The notes beneath the pieces were generated by a model. That model was not told where the DNA came from. It saw only the letters and a list, made by a program, of their open reading frames with translations, and ran no database searches. From assembly GCA_016800925.1 (NCBI GenBank), contig JABCPU010000012.1:124001-188000 (forward strand): 64,000 bases of DNA, in the 5' to 3' direction. Positions 47,142-57,458 of the stretch are shown here, piece after piece. Origin of the DNA: Suillus spraguei. Its lineage: Eukaryota; Basidiomycota; Agaricomycetes; Boletales; Suillaceae. Each line of letters begins with the position of its first letter. The stretch's first letter is position 1. Made by a program: the position numbers and the translations under genes.

Positions 47142-48950
47142 ATGCTCGACAAAATGCCCATGCCTACTGTTGCAGACATCACTCGCACGACGTACAAAGG
47201 GGCAGAGCAGCTACGGAACGAGCAGCGTCCAGGAGGGGACCCAAGCAAACTGGACTTTGGGACAGTGCCGACCTGCTATAATTGCGATGCACCTATCATT
47301 GGTCGTAAGGTAATTCCAAATAATCGCATTCTAGCCCATGATTGACTTTGAGTCATTAGCCCTTGATCTGCTCGGGTTGTAGATCCGCCGTATTCTGCTC
47401 GAAGAATGTCAATTTGTATCTCCATTAACATATATGCACTCGCTTATCTTTGAGCTTTCAGTGCCATACTGCGAACTGGAAGGTAGGGAGGTTTGGAACA
47501 CAAGGTCACAAATTCTTCTGCGCAAAGAATAAGGTACGAATGATCAGTACTTGCCTGTTCTTGCCCGGAGTACAGTTTATTCGTAGTATTTTACTAATTA
47601 TATTTCAGGTACATATGGAGAAGCTCCCGCAAGTGCAAGCTCTTCTGAAGCAATTTCCTTGGGGTCGTATCGAAACGGATGGCACCTTTGCTGAACCTAT
47701 CGTGCGCGCCTATTACAATGTCTTGGGTGCAGAGGGCTTCGGCTACTGGAGCATTCCCGGAGGCTTCAACCCACATATTAAGCATGCAAGTGATCCTTCC
47801 GGCCTATCAAAAGCGCTTCGCGTCGATGATGCAAAAGGATTTGAACACGGCTACATGCTCCTTTCAGATAAATTGTTGACGGATGAGACTGGCTGGAAGC
47901 TAGAAAAGCGTTTAATCCCCCGATTGGTTTTTGAGCTTGGCACGGAGCCTGAGCTTGCTTCCAACGCGGATATCGTGGACTGGGACTCGTGGTACAAGTG
48001 GCGCAATCTTCCCAAGGAATCACCAGCAGCCTTGTTGATGCATTACCCTCTCACCGTATACCAACTTTTGGTGAACGTGCTCCACGTCACAGGGCCTAAA
48101 AGAAATTCTTCGGAGAATCGTCAGGCGCTTAACGTACATTATGTCGGCGCCGAAGTTGAATTGAACATGCTTCGCCTGTACGTGGGAACTTTCAGCGACT
48201 AATCTTTTCCATGCTGATTCTCGTCATTGTGCCAGATTCTCTGAATTAGCGTTGCTACTTCCCCACACGGATATCAAGATGACTTTCTTCGGCATTGCAG
48301 TCCACTCTATTGTTAACAAGGCAAAGAAGAATAGTATCGCTGCGAAGGCGAAACAAAATGAGCCAGTCTATACCTATACCAGCCCTGCATCTTGCGGGGC
48401 CAGCACCCTGTCTATTTTTCTTCATGGAGATCATGAAAATTGGGACCCGCGGCTCCCCTTCCTCCTAGGAAGCAAACCGGACGCCATCATCGGTCCGAAT
48501 GCTGGGCTCACCAGCTATCCAGCGTGGCAGTTCGTCATCTTGTGTTGTCACACTGACAATACGCCTTTTGCCGTCACCGAATATGCAGAACAATCCGCTG
48601 AACTTCAAAGAGATGCATTTCCTCAGATGATTGCCCATGCACTCCCTCGCTTACACTCAGCAGGCATGAATGGTTTGGAGCTTCACAATCTCACGCGGCC
48701 CAGAGAGTACCCCATTGCATTTAATCCGTTTCAGCGTCCTGGACAGAGGAACTTGGGCTCGGTGCGATTGCCGAACGTACCAAACGGGTTTACGATAAGA
48801 GTAGTCGGTGACGACGAGCAGGAGATTGTCCATTCCGTATTGGCTGGCGTACCTGTACCGGCTTCAGACTTGAGTGAGCTACTCCAGAAGACGGAGCAGT
48901 TTTCGCTGAACCATTTGGACTGAATATCTTGACACCTATACGTGTATCCG
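46790..48950. repeat. Duplicated segment, copy 1 (MYND gene plus promoter)
   Basis: Direct duplicate of about 52805-54960. Similarity read by eye covers the promoter, exons and introns, and fades before the SDR gene. Introns are also alignable, which suggests a DNA-level segmental duplication. Confidence 0.7.
47142..48923 (+). CDS. MYND zinc-finger protein with Mss51-like C-terminal domain (copy A)
   Basis: Starts MLDKMPMPTVADITRTTYKG at 47142. The MYND finger is assembled from three exons: CYNCDAPI, LICSGCRSAVFCSKN and CHTANWKVGRFGTQGHKFFC. This gives the CxxC, CxxC, FCSxxC and HxxxC zinc ligands. A ~170-residue middle region follows (KLPQVQALLKQFPWGRIETDG, YWSIPGG, GYMLLSDKL, LVFELGTEPEL, WYKWRNLPKESPAALLMHYP). 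The C-terminal domain looks like the Mss51/ZMYND15-17 type: ALNVHYVGAEVELNML, LLLPHTDIKMTFFG, DAIIGPNAGLTSYPAW, FAVTEYAEQSAE, NPFQRPG and NGFTIRV. The stop is at 48921-48923. Yeast Mss51 controls mitochondrial COX1 translation, but this protein belongs to an expanded basidiomycete group, so its role is open. Five or so introns. Confidence 0.85.
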
Positions 48951-49394
48951 TTCTCGAGATGAGTCAAAGGACAAACATTACATTGTGTTGGCAATAGTGT
49001 TCATCACACGTCCAGAGAATACGTAGTGATCCATTCATACGTCCCTCTTCCATTATAGTTGATGAGTGCAGTGATAGGTGTATCGGGCCACTTTGACACA
49101 TCAAAGGGAGGGTTGGACATTTTCAACGGACGGGATATCGGGGATGGCAATAGAAACGGCGCGCCCTGAATCGCAGTTCTTAGTGGTTAGACATGTCGGT
49201 GAAACTGGGATCAAGTCATCACCTTATACTGATAGACAGCTCATAACGCAGCGTAATTTTCCCAACTGAGAATCGGATTTTTGTACCAGCGATGCAGCAC
49301 TCTCAGATTCAAGAGAATACTTAAGAGAAGGACGGTCATTACTATACATTTCGAGTCGGTTTGTAGAGTGAGACTACGTTCTAGGGTGTATCCT
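48924..49394. other. Intergenic between convergent MYND-A and SDR-B
   Basis: About 470 bases with no coding signal. Confidence 0.45.
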
Positions 49395-50467
49395 CTATGT
49401 CTGAGCCATTGACTTAAATTGCTCATACAACTTCGTTGCAGCCTCCAACTTCCCTTCCTCAAACTGTTTGTGCTGGTTTATAGCCATCCCCGCTAGAACG
49501 TAGGGGTCGCCTCGAACAAGGCCCTCCATCGTCACCTTTGTGTATTCTTCGAGCGGAAGCCAGAAATTGGACAGACGTTGCGTAGTACCTTCGACTGACG
49601 CCCGGGTCAACAGACAGTAGATACCGAAAATGAAAAGGAAACTCACAGTCGTGCAACTCCGATTCGACAAGTCTTCACGCGGCCATGAGATCGACAATAA
49701 TAAAACAAATAGCGTCACTCACGGAGGAATAATCTCGACCACATGAACATTCTTCTCCTTGAGCTGAATAGCGAGTGAGATGCTCAAGCTATGAATGGCA
49801 GATTTTGTCGCGCAGTAGTTAGCGATTCCAGCAGACGGAAAAATGGACAGTGCTGAAGAAACTGTGTATAAGAATGTGGGACGGCCTTGCTCCTGCACAA
49901 GAGTCAGATGAATGAAATGAAATAAAAAGCTCATACCCCAAGCTTGATAAGATGAGGAAGGAAGAAGGTAATCATCCGGACAATTGAAGTGTAATTGGTA
50001 GCGAGTTCACAGTCGAGAGCTGATCGAGATAAAAACACCATGAGTAATCATAGGTGCACTGTGACAGTGGGGCAGACCTACATTCGAGATCAATGGTTTC
50101 TGGCTTCGTGAAGTCGAAGGCGCGTTGAATTCCGCTCGAGAACAAAACAGTGTCAAGCTAGACAGCTGGTGAGTGCTCATTTGCAGGGAATGGCGCTAGA
50201 GGTACATACGTCTGGGTAAGTGTTGACGATATCTTCGATAGAAGACTTGAGAGCGTTGCGCTCTGAAAGGACGTCAAGAGCGACACTCTTGAGTCGTCCA
50301 GTATCATTGTGGGAGGCAATCAGTTCGTCGAGCCTTTCCTTGCGGCGACCGCAGACAATGACGGTTGGCTGAGAAGGGAGATTCAAGATTGCAAGGGCGA
50401 GCGCACGACCTATTCCTGCGGTGGATCCAACGACGAGGACACACTTAGAATCGCTGATGCTGGGCAT
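49395..50467 (-). CDS. Short-chain dehydrogenase/reductase, DltE-like (copy B)
   Basis: Paralogue of the SDR at 45.3-46.3 kb with the same exon layout. It starts MPSISDSKCVLVVGSTAGIGRALALAI. The catalytic Ser lies in YTVSSALSIF and YxxxK is in NYCATKSAIHSLSISLA. After two introns LVESELHD, GTTQRLSNFWLPLEEYTKV and VRGDPYVLAGMAINQHKQFEEG continue in frame to QFKSMAQT, stop at 49395. This C-terminal tail is intact, unlike copy A, so copy B probably keeps the ancestral end. It is tail-to-tail with MYND copy A and head-to-head with a TTC1-like gene. Product and substrate unknown. Confidence 0.88.
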
Positions 50468-50776
50468 AATATAGGAGTAAGTTTGTAGTAATGATTCGCT
50501 GAGAAAACGAAGATGAACTTGTGCTGACCTTTATACCTACGACCGCTTGTGCATGAACAGCCACGATACAAGAATAATCATCATTCGAACGATGAGTCAC
50601 AGCGTGTAACAAGTAACATTATAAATGTTGATACGATGGATCCTCTGCCGCCTAGAACGCGTCATGCAATGTCACATGACATGAAATAACACCGCACCAA
50701 GGAATAGACTCTGTACTACTACTAATATGTTCTAAGTTGGTTCCAGTCACATCCACATCCAAATCCATTCATCGTA
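50468..50776. promoter_or_regulatory. Divergent promoter, SDR copy B / TTC1-like gene
   Basis: 309 bases between divergent starts. Nothing specific recognised. Confidence 0.4.
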
Positions 50777-51791
50777 ATGGCGGATGACCAGCATTTGCCT
50801 TCCGACGCGTCCACCCCTTACGAGTCCCTCGATGAACACGAAATCAAGGTGAGCAGTTTAGGGTCAAATATCGTTATCTAATTAATTTAAACGGCAGAAA
50901 CACATTACTGAGGCAGACGAATTAAAGCAGGAGGGAAATGAGTCGTTCAGAGCCAGTATATGGAATGAAGCTCTCGTGTCATACAGAACTGCTCTGAGTC
51001 GACTACCTAGACGAAAGTCGCAGCTTCCTTCACCGAACAACTCACAGGACGATACGTCAGATCACGGCGGTGCCCGATCGGCAAGTTCAGGAAAGGTGCC
51101 AATACGAGAGGAGGAGCCAGAGCCAGCCAACATCCCCTCTGAGCTTGAGGCAGAATGTGCCAGAGCTCGAGCAGTGTTGAATGCCAACATTGGTGCATGT
51201 CTTGTAAAACTTGTATGCAAATCAATCCTCCATGTTTCAAAGATCTCACCGTAATTGATCAGGGCGATCACAGCGGTGCAGTTGAATCGTGTACCCAGTG
51301 TAAGTTATCTGCAAAAATAGAAAGAATATCCACACATGTTTCGCTGCAGCATTGCTCGACGATCCTCACTATATCAAGGCCCTGCAGCGGCGAGCGGCTT
51401 CTAACGAACACCTCAACACATGGTCGTCTTTGACTCAAGCGCAAGAAGGTATGCTTTGCTGCTAAAGGGCATCTTAACATATCTTAAACGAAATCATCTA
51501 GACTACAAGTCGCTCCTGGAATTGCTACCCCCTATGTCTCCTCAGGTGGCACAGACCAAGCGGAGCCTCCAACTTCTTGAACCTCGGCAGCAGGCGGCTC
51601 AGCAGAAAGAAATGGCTGAAATGACGGGCAAGCTGAAGAACCTCGGCAATAGTATATTGGGTACATCGTCATTTCTTCTGCAAACTGATAAATCTGACGT
51701 TACACCGTCAGGCAACTTTGGATTGTCTACTGATAACTTCAAGTTTGAACCAAATGGGCAAGGTGGTTACTCGATGAACTTTGTTCGATAG
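50777..51791 (+). CDS. Tetratricopeptide-repeat protein, TTC1-like
   Basis: Small TPR co-chaperone-type protein of the Ttc1 family. ATG at 50777 (MADDQHLPSDASTPYESLDEHEIK), acidic N-terminus, then an intron. TPR1 is ADELKQEGNESFRASIWNEALVSYRTAL. An inserted disordered acidic loop follows (PSPNNSQDDTSDHGG... IREEEPEP). TPR2 is ARAVLNANIGACLVKLGDHSGAVESCTQALL, joined across two introns, and TPR3 is YIKALQRRAASNEHL. A C-terminal helix contains QQKEMAEMTGKLKNLGNSILGNFGLS, and the end is GGYSMNFVR at 51791. Human TTC1 binds Hsp70/Hsp90 and Ras-type GTPases; the conserved C-terminus suggests a similar adaptor role. Lies between the second SDR and IMP1. Confidence 0.88.
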
Positions 51792-51828
51792 CATTGCACT
51801 ATGTCACACTGTATTAGAAATCATATCA

Positions 51829-51877
51829 TAAATGTATAATGCCTGTCGATTATAGACTGTCGTGCTCTTAGAGAAGA
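51829..51877 (+). repeat. Direct repeat, copy 1
   Basis: Shares TGTCGATTATAGACT, then CTTAGAGAAGA, with copy 2 at 52125-52184. Copy 2 has about ten extra bases in the middle. Confidence 0.75.
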
Positions 51878-52124
51878 ACTTTTCATTCAATACAGCGCGT
51901 TCAAGCTGGACTGTCAGTTGCAAGTACAGCCACATTCAACGGACGTCAAGGGGAGAAAGCCGTGCTTGGCCTACGCATGAAATTCCTCACACACGGACAA
52001 CTATATTCGAGAATGCGATGTCGGCAAGACATTCGATCGTTATTCGCAAGAGGGGAAGAAGAAATACAACAATGAATGTAGTGTAATTTGCAGTAGAAAT
52101 GTCTGAAGGTGAATGGAGCGCTTG

Positions 52125-52184
52125 TAAATGCATAATATCTGTCGATTATAGACTATTCGATATAAGTCGTGGTCTTAGAGAAGA
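52125..52184 (+). repeat. Direct repeat, copy 2
   Basis: Second copy of the 51829-51877 sequence, just downstream of the IMP1 stop codon on the opposite strand. Confidence 0.75.
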
Positions 52185-52209
52185 TGGTGAACCGGTCGAG
52201 CGGGTAAAT

Positions 52210-52818
52210 CTATACAATGCAAGTCATTGAATCTGTTGTATAAAATTTTGGTGCACCTACCCTGGCAGAGAGTCTGCCTCTTACTAGAGCCATAGACACA
52301 GGGCCATAGTCGCGCGAGTCTCTTGACCAGGCGGCGTTGTCACCAACGACCCAAACGTGCCCCTTTGGGACGACAACATGCTCGGTCGAATGAGCTTTAA
52401 GTCCAGTTGGATCGACGCAAACTACATCGCCCGGAAGGCCAATTACCCTTTTGCAAATAATGCGAGAGGGATCCAGAGGTGACGTCAAAGTTATGAGCTC
52501 CCCTCTCCCAAGATGATTAGGAAATAACCGATGAGGAAGGATGCTTTCAACGACAAGTTCGCCGCTGTTGTCAAGTGTTGGAAGCATAGAAGGACCGGTC
52601 ATCTATGTTTTATCAGAAGCGTCGATGACGGCTGACTGGAATCACGAACGAAGCATAGGCCGCCAACATTTTCTTTGAAAAGGTGAAAGGCAGCACCGAA
52701 GTTAATCAGCTGGATGACGTCAATGAAAATCCCGCAGAACTAGTTGTTAGATACGAACATGAAGACAAGTAAGACTGACTCTCTTGATGGCTGGCCCCAG
52801 CCATGATGGAGGTATCAT
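52210..52818 (-). CDS. IMP1: Mitochondrial inner-membrane protease subunit 1 (Imp1)
   Basis: S26-family serine protease that removes sorting signals in the intermembrane space. Three exons by splice reading. Exon 1 is MIPPSWLGPAIKR from 52818. Exon 2 is FCGIFIDVIQLINFGAAFHL, continuing to NVGGLCF. Exon 3 starts MTGPSMLPTLDN. The catalytic Ser is in GPSMLPT and the general-base Lys in ICKRVIGLPGD. The S26 box GDNAAWSRDSRDYGPVSMALVRG follows. It ends APKFYTTDSMTCIV, stop at 52210. Only the choice of exon 1 frame is slightly uncertain; this one joins in phase and gives the usual short amphipathic start. It is the only gene here with bases at the edge of the duplicated MYND segment. Confidence 0.9.
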
Positions 52819-53182
52819 TGAAGCGGAACATTTATATTATTAATATTTACGTTGCTCAAGATCTCACGGTTTGCAGGTCGCGCTTGCTGGCTCTGCTAAC
52901 TCAACCAGGCACGGCATGGCTCGGGTTGAAGTAGTCAGTTCTATCGTTACCTTTCGCATGTAACTGCTCAACGAAACACAGGGTCATGCATATCTTTCAA
53001 AAGGTTTGTAGAGTACCGGGCTCATTAATCATCAAACATTCTGATTCAATGCTGGAGCACGGATCAGTTGTCGACGTAATATGTTGCATGGGCCGCCTTG
53101 AGGCAGCCTCATAAAAGCTATCGATCCACCGTCTACAATTCCCCCGATTTGCTCTCTGATTCATACATACACGAGATTCAAC
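52819..53182. promoter_or_regulatory. Divergent promoter, IMP1 / MYND copy B
   Basis: 364 bases, largely alignable with the MYND-A promoter. A TATA-like CATAAAAG stands at about 53110, some 70 bases before the start. Confidence 0.5.
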
Positions 53183-54897
53183 ATGCTCATGCCTACCGCT
53201 GCAGATGTTACTCGCAGAATCTATAATGACGCAGAGAAACTCCGGCGTGAGCAGTGTCTAGGAGGGGACCCAAGTAAAGTGGACTATTCGATAATGCCCA
53301 CCTGCTGTAATTGCGAACTACCCATCATGAGCGGCAAAGTATGTCGAAGTGGTCGCGTTATAGTCTATGATTGACTTCGAGCCATTAGCCCTTGATCTGC
53401 TCAGGTTGCAAAGCCCCTGTGTTCTGCTCAATGAATGTCAATTCGCTTCTTCTTTAAATCTATGCACTCCCTTACCTTGGACTTTTCAGTGCCATAAATC
53501 AAACTGGAAAGCTGGGAGGCACGGAAGCCCAGGTCACAAACTTCTGTGTGCAAAGAATAAGGTATGAATTATCGATCAGTCAATGCTTGCCTGGAGACAA
53601 AATTTTCATACTATTTGGCATGGTTCATATCAGGTTCATATGGAGAAGGTCCCGCAAGTGCAAGCCCTTCTGAAGCAATTTCCTTGGGGTCGCATCGAGA
53701 AGGATGGCACCTTTGCTGAACCTCTCGTGCGCGCTTTGCACAATGTCTTGGGTGCTGAGGGCTTCGGCTATTGGAGCATTCCTGGAGGCTCCAACCCACA
53801 TCTTAAACATGCAAGTGATCCTCCCCGACCTGCTGGAGCGCCTTGCATCGACGATGCAAAGGGATTTGAACACGGCTACATGCTCCTTTCAGATAAACTG
53901 TCGACGGATGAGACTGGCTGGAAGCTGGAAAAGCGTTTAATCCCCCGATTGGTTTTTGAGCTTGGCACGGAGCCTAAGCTTGCATCTAAGGTGGATATCG
54001 TGGACTGGGACTCATGGTACAAGTGGCGCAATCTTCCCAAGGAATCACCGGCAGCCTTGTTGATGCATTACCCTCTCACCGTATACCAACTTTTGGTGAA
54101 CGTGCTCACGTCACAGGGCCAAAGAGAAATTCTGCGGCGAGTCGTCAGGCGCTCCATGTGCATTATATTGGCGCCGAAGTTGAATTGAATATGCTTCCCC
54201 TGTATGTGTGAACTTTCAGCGCCTATCTCATTCTGATGATAATCACGATAGATTCTCTGAATTAGCTTTGCTGCTTCCCTACACAGATATCAAGATGACT
54301 CTTTTCGGCGTCGCGGTCCACTCTCTCGTTAAAACGGCGAAGAAGAATAGTATCGTCATGAAGGCGAAACAGAACCAGCCAGTTTACACATACACCAGCC
54401 CTACATCATGCGGGGCGAGCACCCTGTCTATCTTTCTCTATGGAGATCATGAAGATTGGCATCAACAGCACCCCTTCATCCGATACATATACAACAAACC
54501 TGATGCTGTCGTCGGCCTAAATGCTGGGCTCACCAACTATCCAGCATGGCAGTCCGTCATCCTGTACTGTCACATGTACAATGAGTCTTTTGCTGTCACC
54601 GAATACGCAGAGCAATCCGCAGAACAGCAGAGAGATTCATTCCCTCTGATCATCGATCATATTCTCCCTCAGGCCCGCTTGAGCTACCATGGCTCGGAGA
54701 TTAACAATCTCACGCGACCTAGAGAATACCCCATAGCCTTTAACCCTTTCCAGTGTCCTGGGCAGAGGGGTATTGGTCAAACCCGATTGCCGAGCGTACC
54801 GAACGGATTCACAATTAGAGTAGTCGGTGACGACCAGCAGGGGGTGGTCCGCTCCGTCTCTGCTGGTGTCCCTGGACCGGCTTCGGACTTGGAGTGA
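53183..54897 (+). CDS. MYND/Mss51-like protein, copy B, frameshifted (possible pseudogene)
   Basis: Close paralogue of the gene at 47.1-48.9 kb. It begins MLMPTAADVTRRIYNDAEKL. The MYND zinc ligands are all kept (CCNCELPI, LICSGCKAPVFCSMN, CHKSNWKAGRHGSPGHKLLC), and every splice site has a counterpart in copy A. Near 54107 one C is missing relative to copy A (CTCCACG versus CTCACG). After VYQLLVNVL the frame therefore shifts and stops at 54186-54188, before the C-terminal domain. The original frame continues open downstream (FSELALLLPYTDIKMTLFG to GVPGPASDLE). A one-base insertion near the end brings the stop earlier than in copy A. Either a recent pseudogene, a truncated MYND-only protein, or an assembly error; the intact splice sites argue that any decay is recent. 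Confidence 0.75.
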
Positions 54898-55173
54898 GCT
54901 GCTTTAGAAGTCAGCACAGTTGTCACTGTGAACCGTTTGGAGTATTGTCTTGATGCAGTACTGAGCTAGTCTCTCGTTAGCGTATGATAGTCAGTGACTA
55001 GTTACGTTGAGTACTAGGTGATCACGTAGCGAATTACTTATGTAGTGACATACGACCCTGACTACTGTGCGATGGTTAACGAATACGATTGGGCCACCTA
55101 CCAAAGGGGGGTCGAACTTTTCTAGACATTACAATTTGAATTGAGTGACTCTTCATGCCTACTGACGCTTGCA

Positions 55174-56703
55174 ATGTCATCTTTCAAACGTAAAACACTC
55201 TCGGGTCGGGCTACCCTTCCCCAAGGCACTCGCCTTTCCCCGGTTTCCACTTCTACCGTAATAACTTCAACTGGGATACCTTCACTTGATGATATTCTCG
55301 GTGGGGGATTACCTTTGTCATGCTCTCTCGCTGTCCTTGCCCCAGATCATCACTCAGCATACGGAGAACTAGTGCAGAAGTACTTCGTAGCGCAAGGTCT
55401 TGCGTCTGGTCAGAAAGTCTGCATCATTCGTGACGAACCCCTGAGATTTGCAAGGGAAGGTATCTGGGTGGCGGGGAGTACAGGGCCATCGACGCCTGCA
55501 CTGGCACAAGCCAGTACGGCTGAGGACGAGGAGGATGAGAGGGCGAGTCAGCATGATGATAAGATCAAGATTGCCTGGCGTTATGAGCAGATGAAGAAGT
55601 TCCAGACCACAGTCTCGTCCAACTCGTATGAAGTCCTTTACTCACGCTGGACCATACTGAAGTGTTCGACTAATTTTAGTCTTAACGATGATTTCTGCAT
55701 GACATTTGATTTGACCTGCAGGATCCCCACTGCAACCCTTGATGCTGCACGACAATCTGCTCAGTTGATCCTGATCGATGTTGATAATTATGATGGCAGG
55801 GGAGTAATCGAACAGGTCGAGGAGCTATTATCGAACAGCACAAACGCACACGCCGTTCGAATATGTATCCCTGCTTTGGGGTCACCCCACTGGAGTGACA
55901 TGCAACCACCAGTGAGACACAGCTACCTACAAGGGAGATCGTCACTTATGCAATGATAGACTGTGTTAAGCTTGCTGCACTCGCTTCGAAGGCTCCTGCA
56001 TCGATACCCAAATGCTTGTGCTTCACTATCTCTCGCTCCTCATATGTGTACGGATACATGGGGAGGACCAGGGTGGGTTCAAAAAGTGGGGTGGCTTACC
56101 GATGCAGCGATCTCGATGTCGGCATTCGGGGTGAGCATTGATGCGTGTGCCCAACATAGATATGTCTAATCAGTGACGATGGTCATGTGCCCAGCTAACC
56201 CCTCGCTGTCTTCTCTTTTCCCTTCCCATCACGGCATCGTCCAAATTCTTACGCTTCCGGCCCCCCATACCATTCTCCCAGCCAGTGATAAATGTTCCAC
56301 TCTCCGCGGGCTGTCATCGGCTGCAGGGACGATGGGTGGAAGCGGAGAAAATAACCTGGCTTTCAAGTGCATGCGCAAACGTCTTATCTTTGAGACACTG
56401 CATCTGGACTTGGAAGGTGGTGTAACTGAGCGGCGAACGACACCTGCCTCGAATGCTATGGCCCTGGATGCCGGCATGGTGCATGAAACGACGCCTGCTG
56501 CTGTCCTCGCCACTGAAAGCAGAAAAGGTTCCCTTGCAACTGTAGAGGTTGAATTTGAACATTCCGAGGATGTAGTGCCTGATGCGCCTACTCAGGCTAT
56601 GGCCGATGTTACTGCCAATGACCCCCTTGTCCCTGCAAAACCAAAGAAGCCGAAGAAAAAGGTGGCATTCCATTCGGAGCGTCCTGATTTGTATGATTTT
56701 TGA
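55174..56703 (+). CDS. ELP4: Elongator complex protein 4
   Basis: PAXNEB-family RecA-like subunit of the Elp4-5-6 ring, needed for Elongator modification of wobble uridines in tRNA. ATG at 55174 (MSSFKRKTLSGRATLPQGTRL). Family blocks: STGIPSLDDILGGGLPLSCSLAVLAPD, YGELVQKYFVAQGLASGQ, IAWRYEQMKKFQTTV; after an intron NDDFCMTFDLT and IPTATLDAARQ. LILIDVDNYDGRG and VRICIPALGSPHW follow, then LLRRYPNACASLSLAPHMC and WVQKVGWLTDAAISMSAFG. The last exon (SHHGIVQILTLPAPHTILP, NNLAFKCMRKRLIFETLHLDLEGG) ends KKKVAFHSERPDLYDF at 56703, the classical Elp4 end. The Walker A of RecA is degenerate (GGGLPLSCS), as usual for Elp4. Four introns. Confidence 0.93.
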
Positions 56704-57458
56704 AGATAATTCTATCTCCGTTGCTCCTGCACTTCTCAAACCCTATAAAGAATAGGCATTGGGAAGTTCACTGAGAGGGAATGCCGTTTCCTCTCACACA
56801 TGCGTGCTTCCATTAGCGTGGCGATGACTGGCGGAATGGGGTTCAGATGCCTTGTTATGGTATCTCAGATTGACGACCTAAACCGTACTTGACATCAAAG
56901 GATATTTTGGAAATGGAAAAAGTGAGTGTCACTCATGATGCTACGGTGTTTTTGCAGGCAACGACGGCAACACTGATGCATGATATCAATCATCGAGAAC
57001 GTCTATCAACTTACATCGATCGAAAGACAGGTACAGATGGTGGCAACATTGGCCCTCGTTACGCTGGATTGACGAGTAGATATAAGTCTAGAGAGACGGT
57101 AAGTATTTGATGTCGTCAAGGAAGAGATACCTTGATAAGTCAGTAAGGGCTCTGGCAGTTGGCATAATTAAATAACCATGAGATGACGTGTGAAATTTAG
57201 ATTCGGAGAGTCACCCTGCAGCAGCTGTGTGATACGGTCATGGGTAACCATGTTGCGGTGATGGAAATATGACGAACCATCGCACTGAGTTCAACGGCAC
57301 TGGAAATCAAAATTTATGGGAAAGAAAACGTGTTTTATGTAACAACGAGCGCTATACATAATGAGGATGGAAAAAAGTTTGTATTAGCTTCCAGGTTCTA
57401 CGTAGCACTTCTCGTCCATTACAAGTGGACGAGCAAGTAAGTAACCATCAGATCAGTC
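56704..57458. other. Intergenic region upstream of the RhoGEF gene
   Basis: About 750 bases. It contains the weak small-gene candidate listed separately and presumably the RhoGEF promoter and 5' UTR. Confidence 0.4.
56913..57272 (+). CDS. Possible small three-exon gene, unknown
   Basis: Weak candidate. ATG at 56913 (MEK), possible 36-nt intron, then ATTATLMHDINHRERLSTYI, IGPRYAGLTSRYKSRET. A GT-AG intron at 57099-57200 joins IRRVTLQQLCDTVMGNHVAV, with a stop at 57270-57272. About 73 residues, no domain recognised. The first intron is unusually short and in frame, so it could be retained. Could instead be 5' leader of the RhoGEF gene. Confidence 0.25.

Larger units (their letters stand above)
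51792..52209. other. Intergenic between TTC1-like and IMP1, with a direct repeat
   Basis: About 420 bases between convergent genes. It carries two diverged copies of a ~45-bp sequence (see repeat entries) flanking ~250 bases with no coding signal. Confidence 0.5.
52805..54960. repeat. Duplicated segment, copy 2 (MYND gene plus promoter)
   Basis: Partner of 46790-48950. The left edge, GATGGAGGTATC, overlaps the IMP1 start codon region. Confidence 0.65.

Noticed and set aside
54080..54120. A very short intron to repair MYND copy B
   Set aside because: A GT...AG of only 21 nt could be drawn (near 54097-54118), but it is far below the 36-66 nt introns seen elsewhere in the window.
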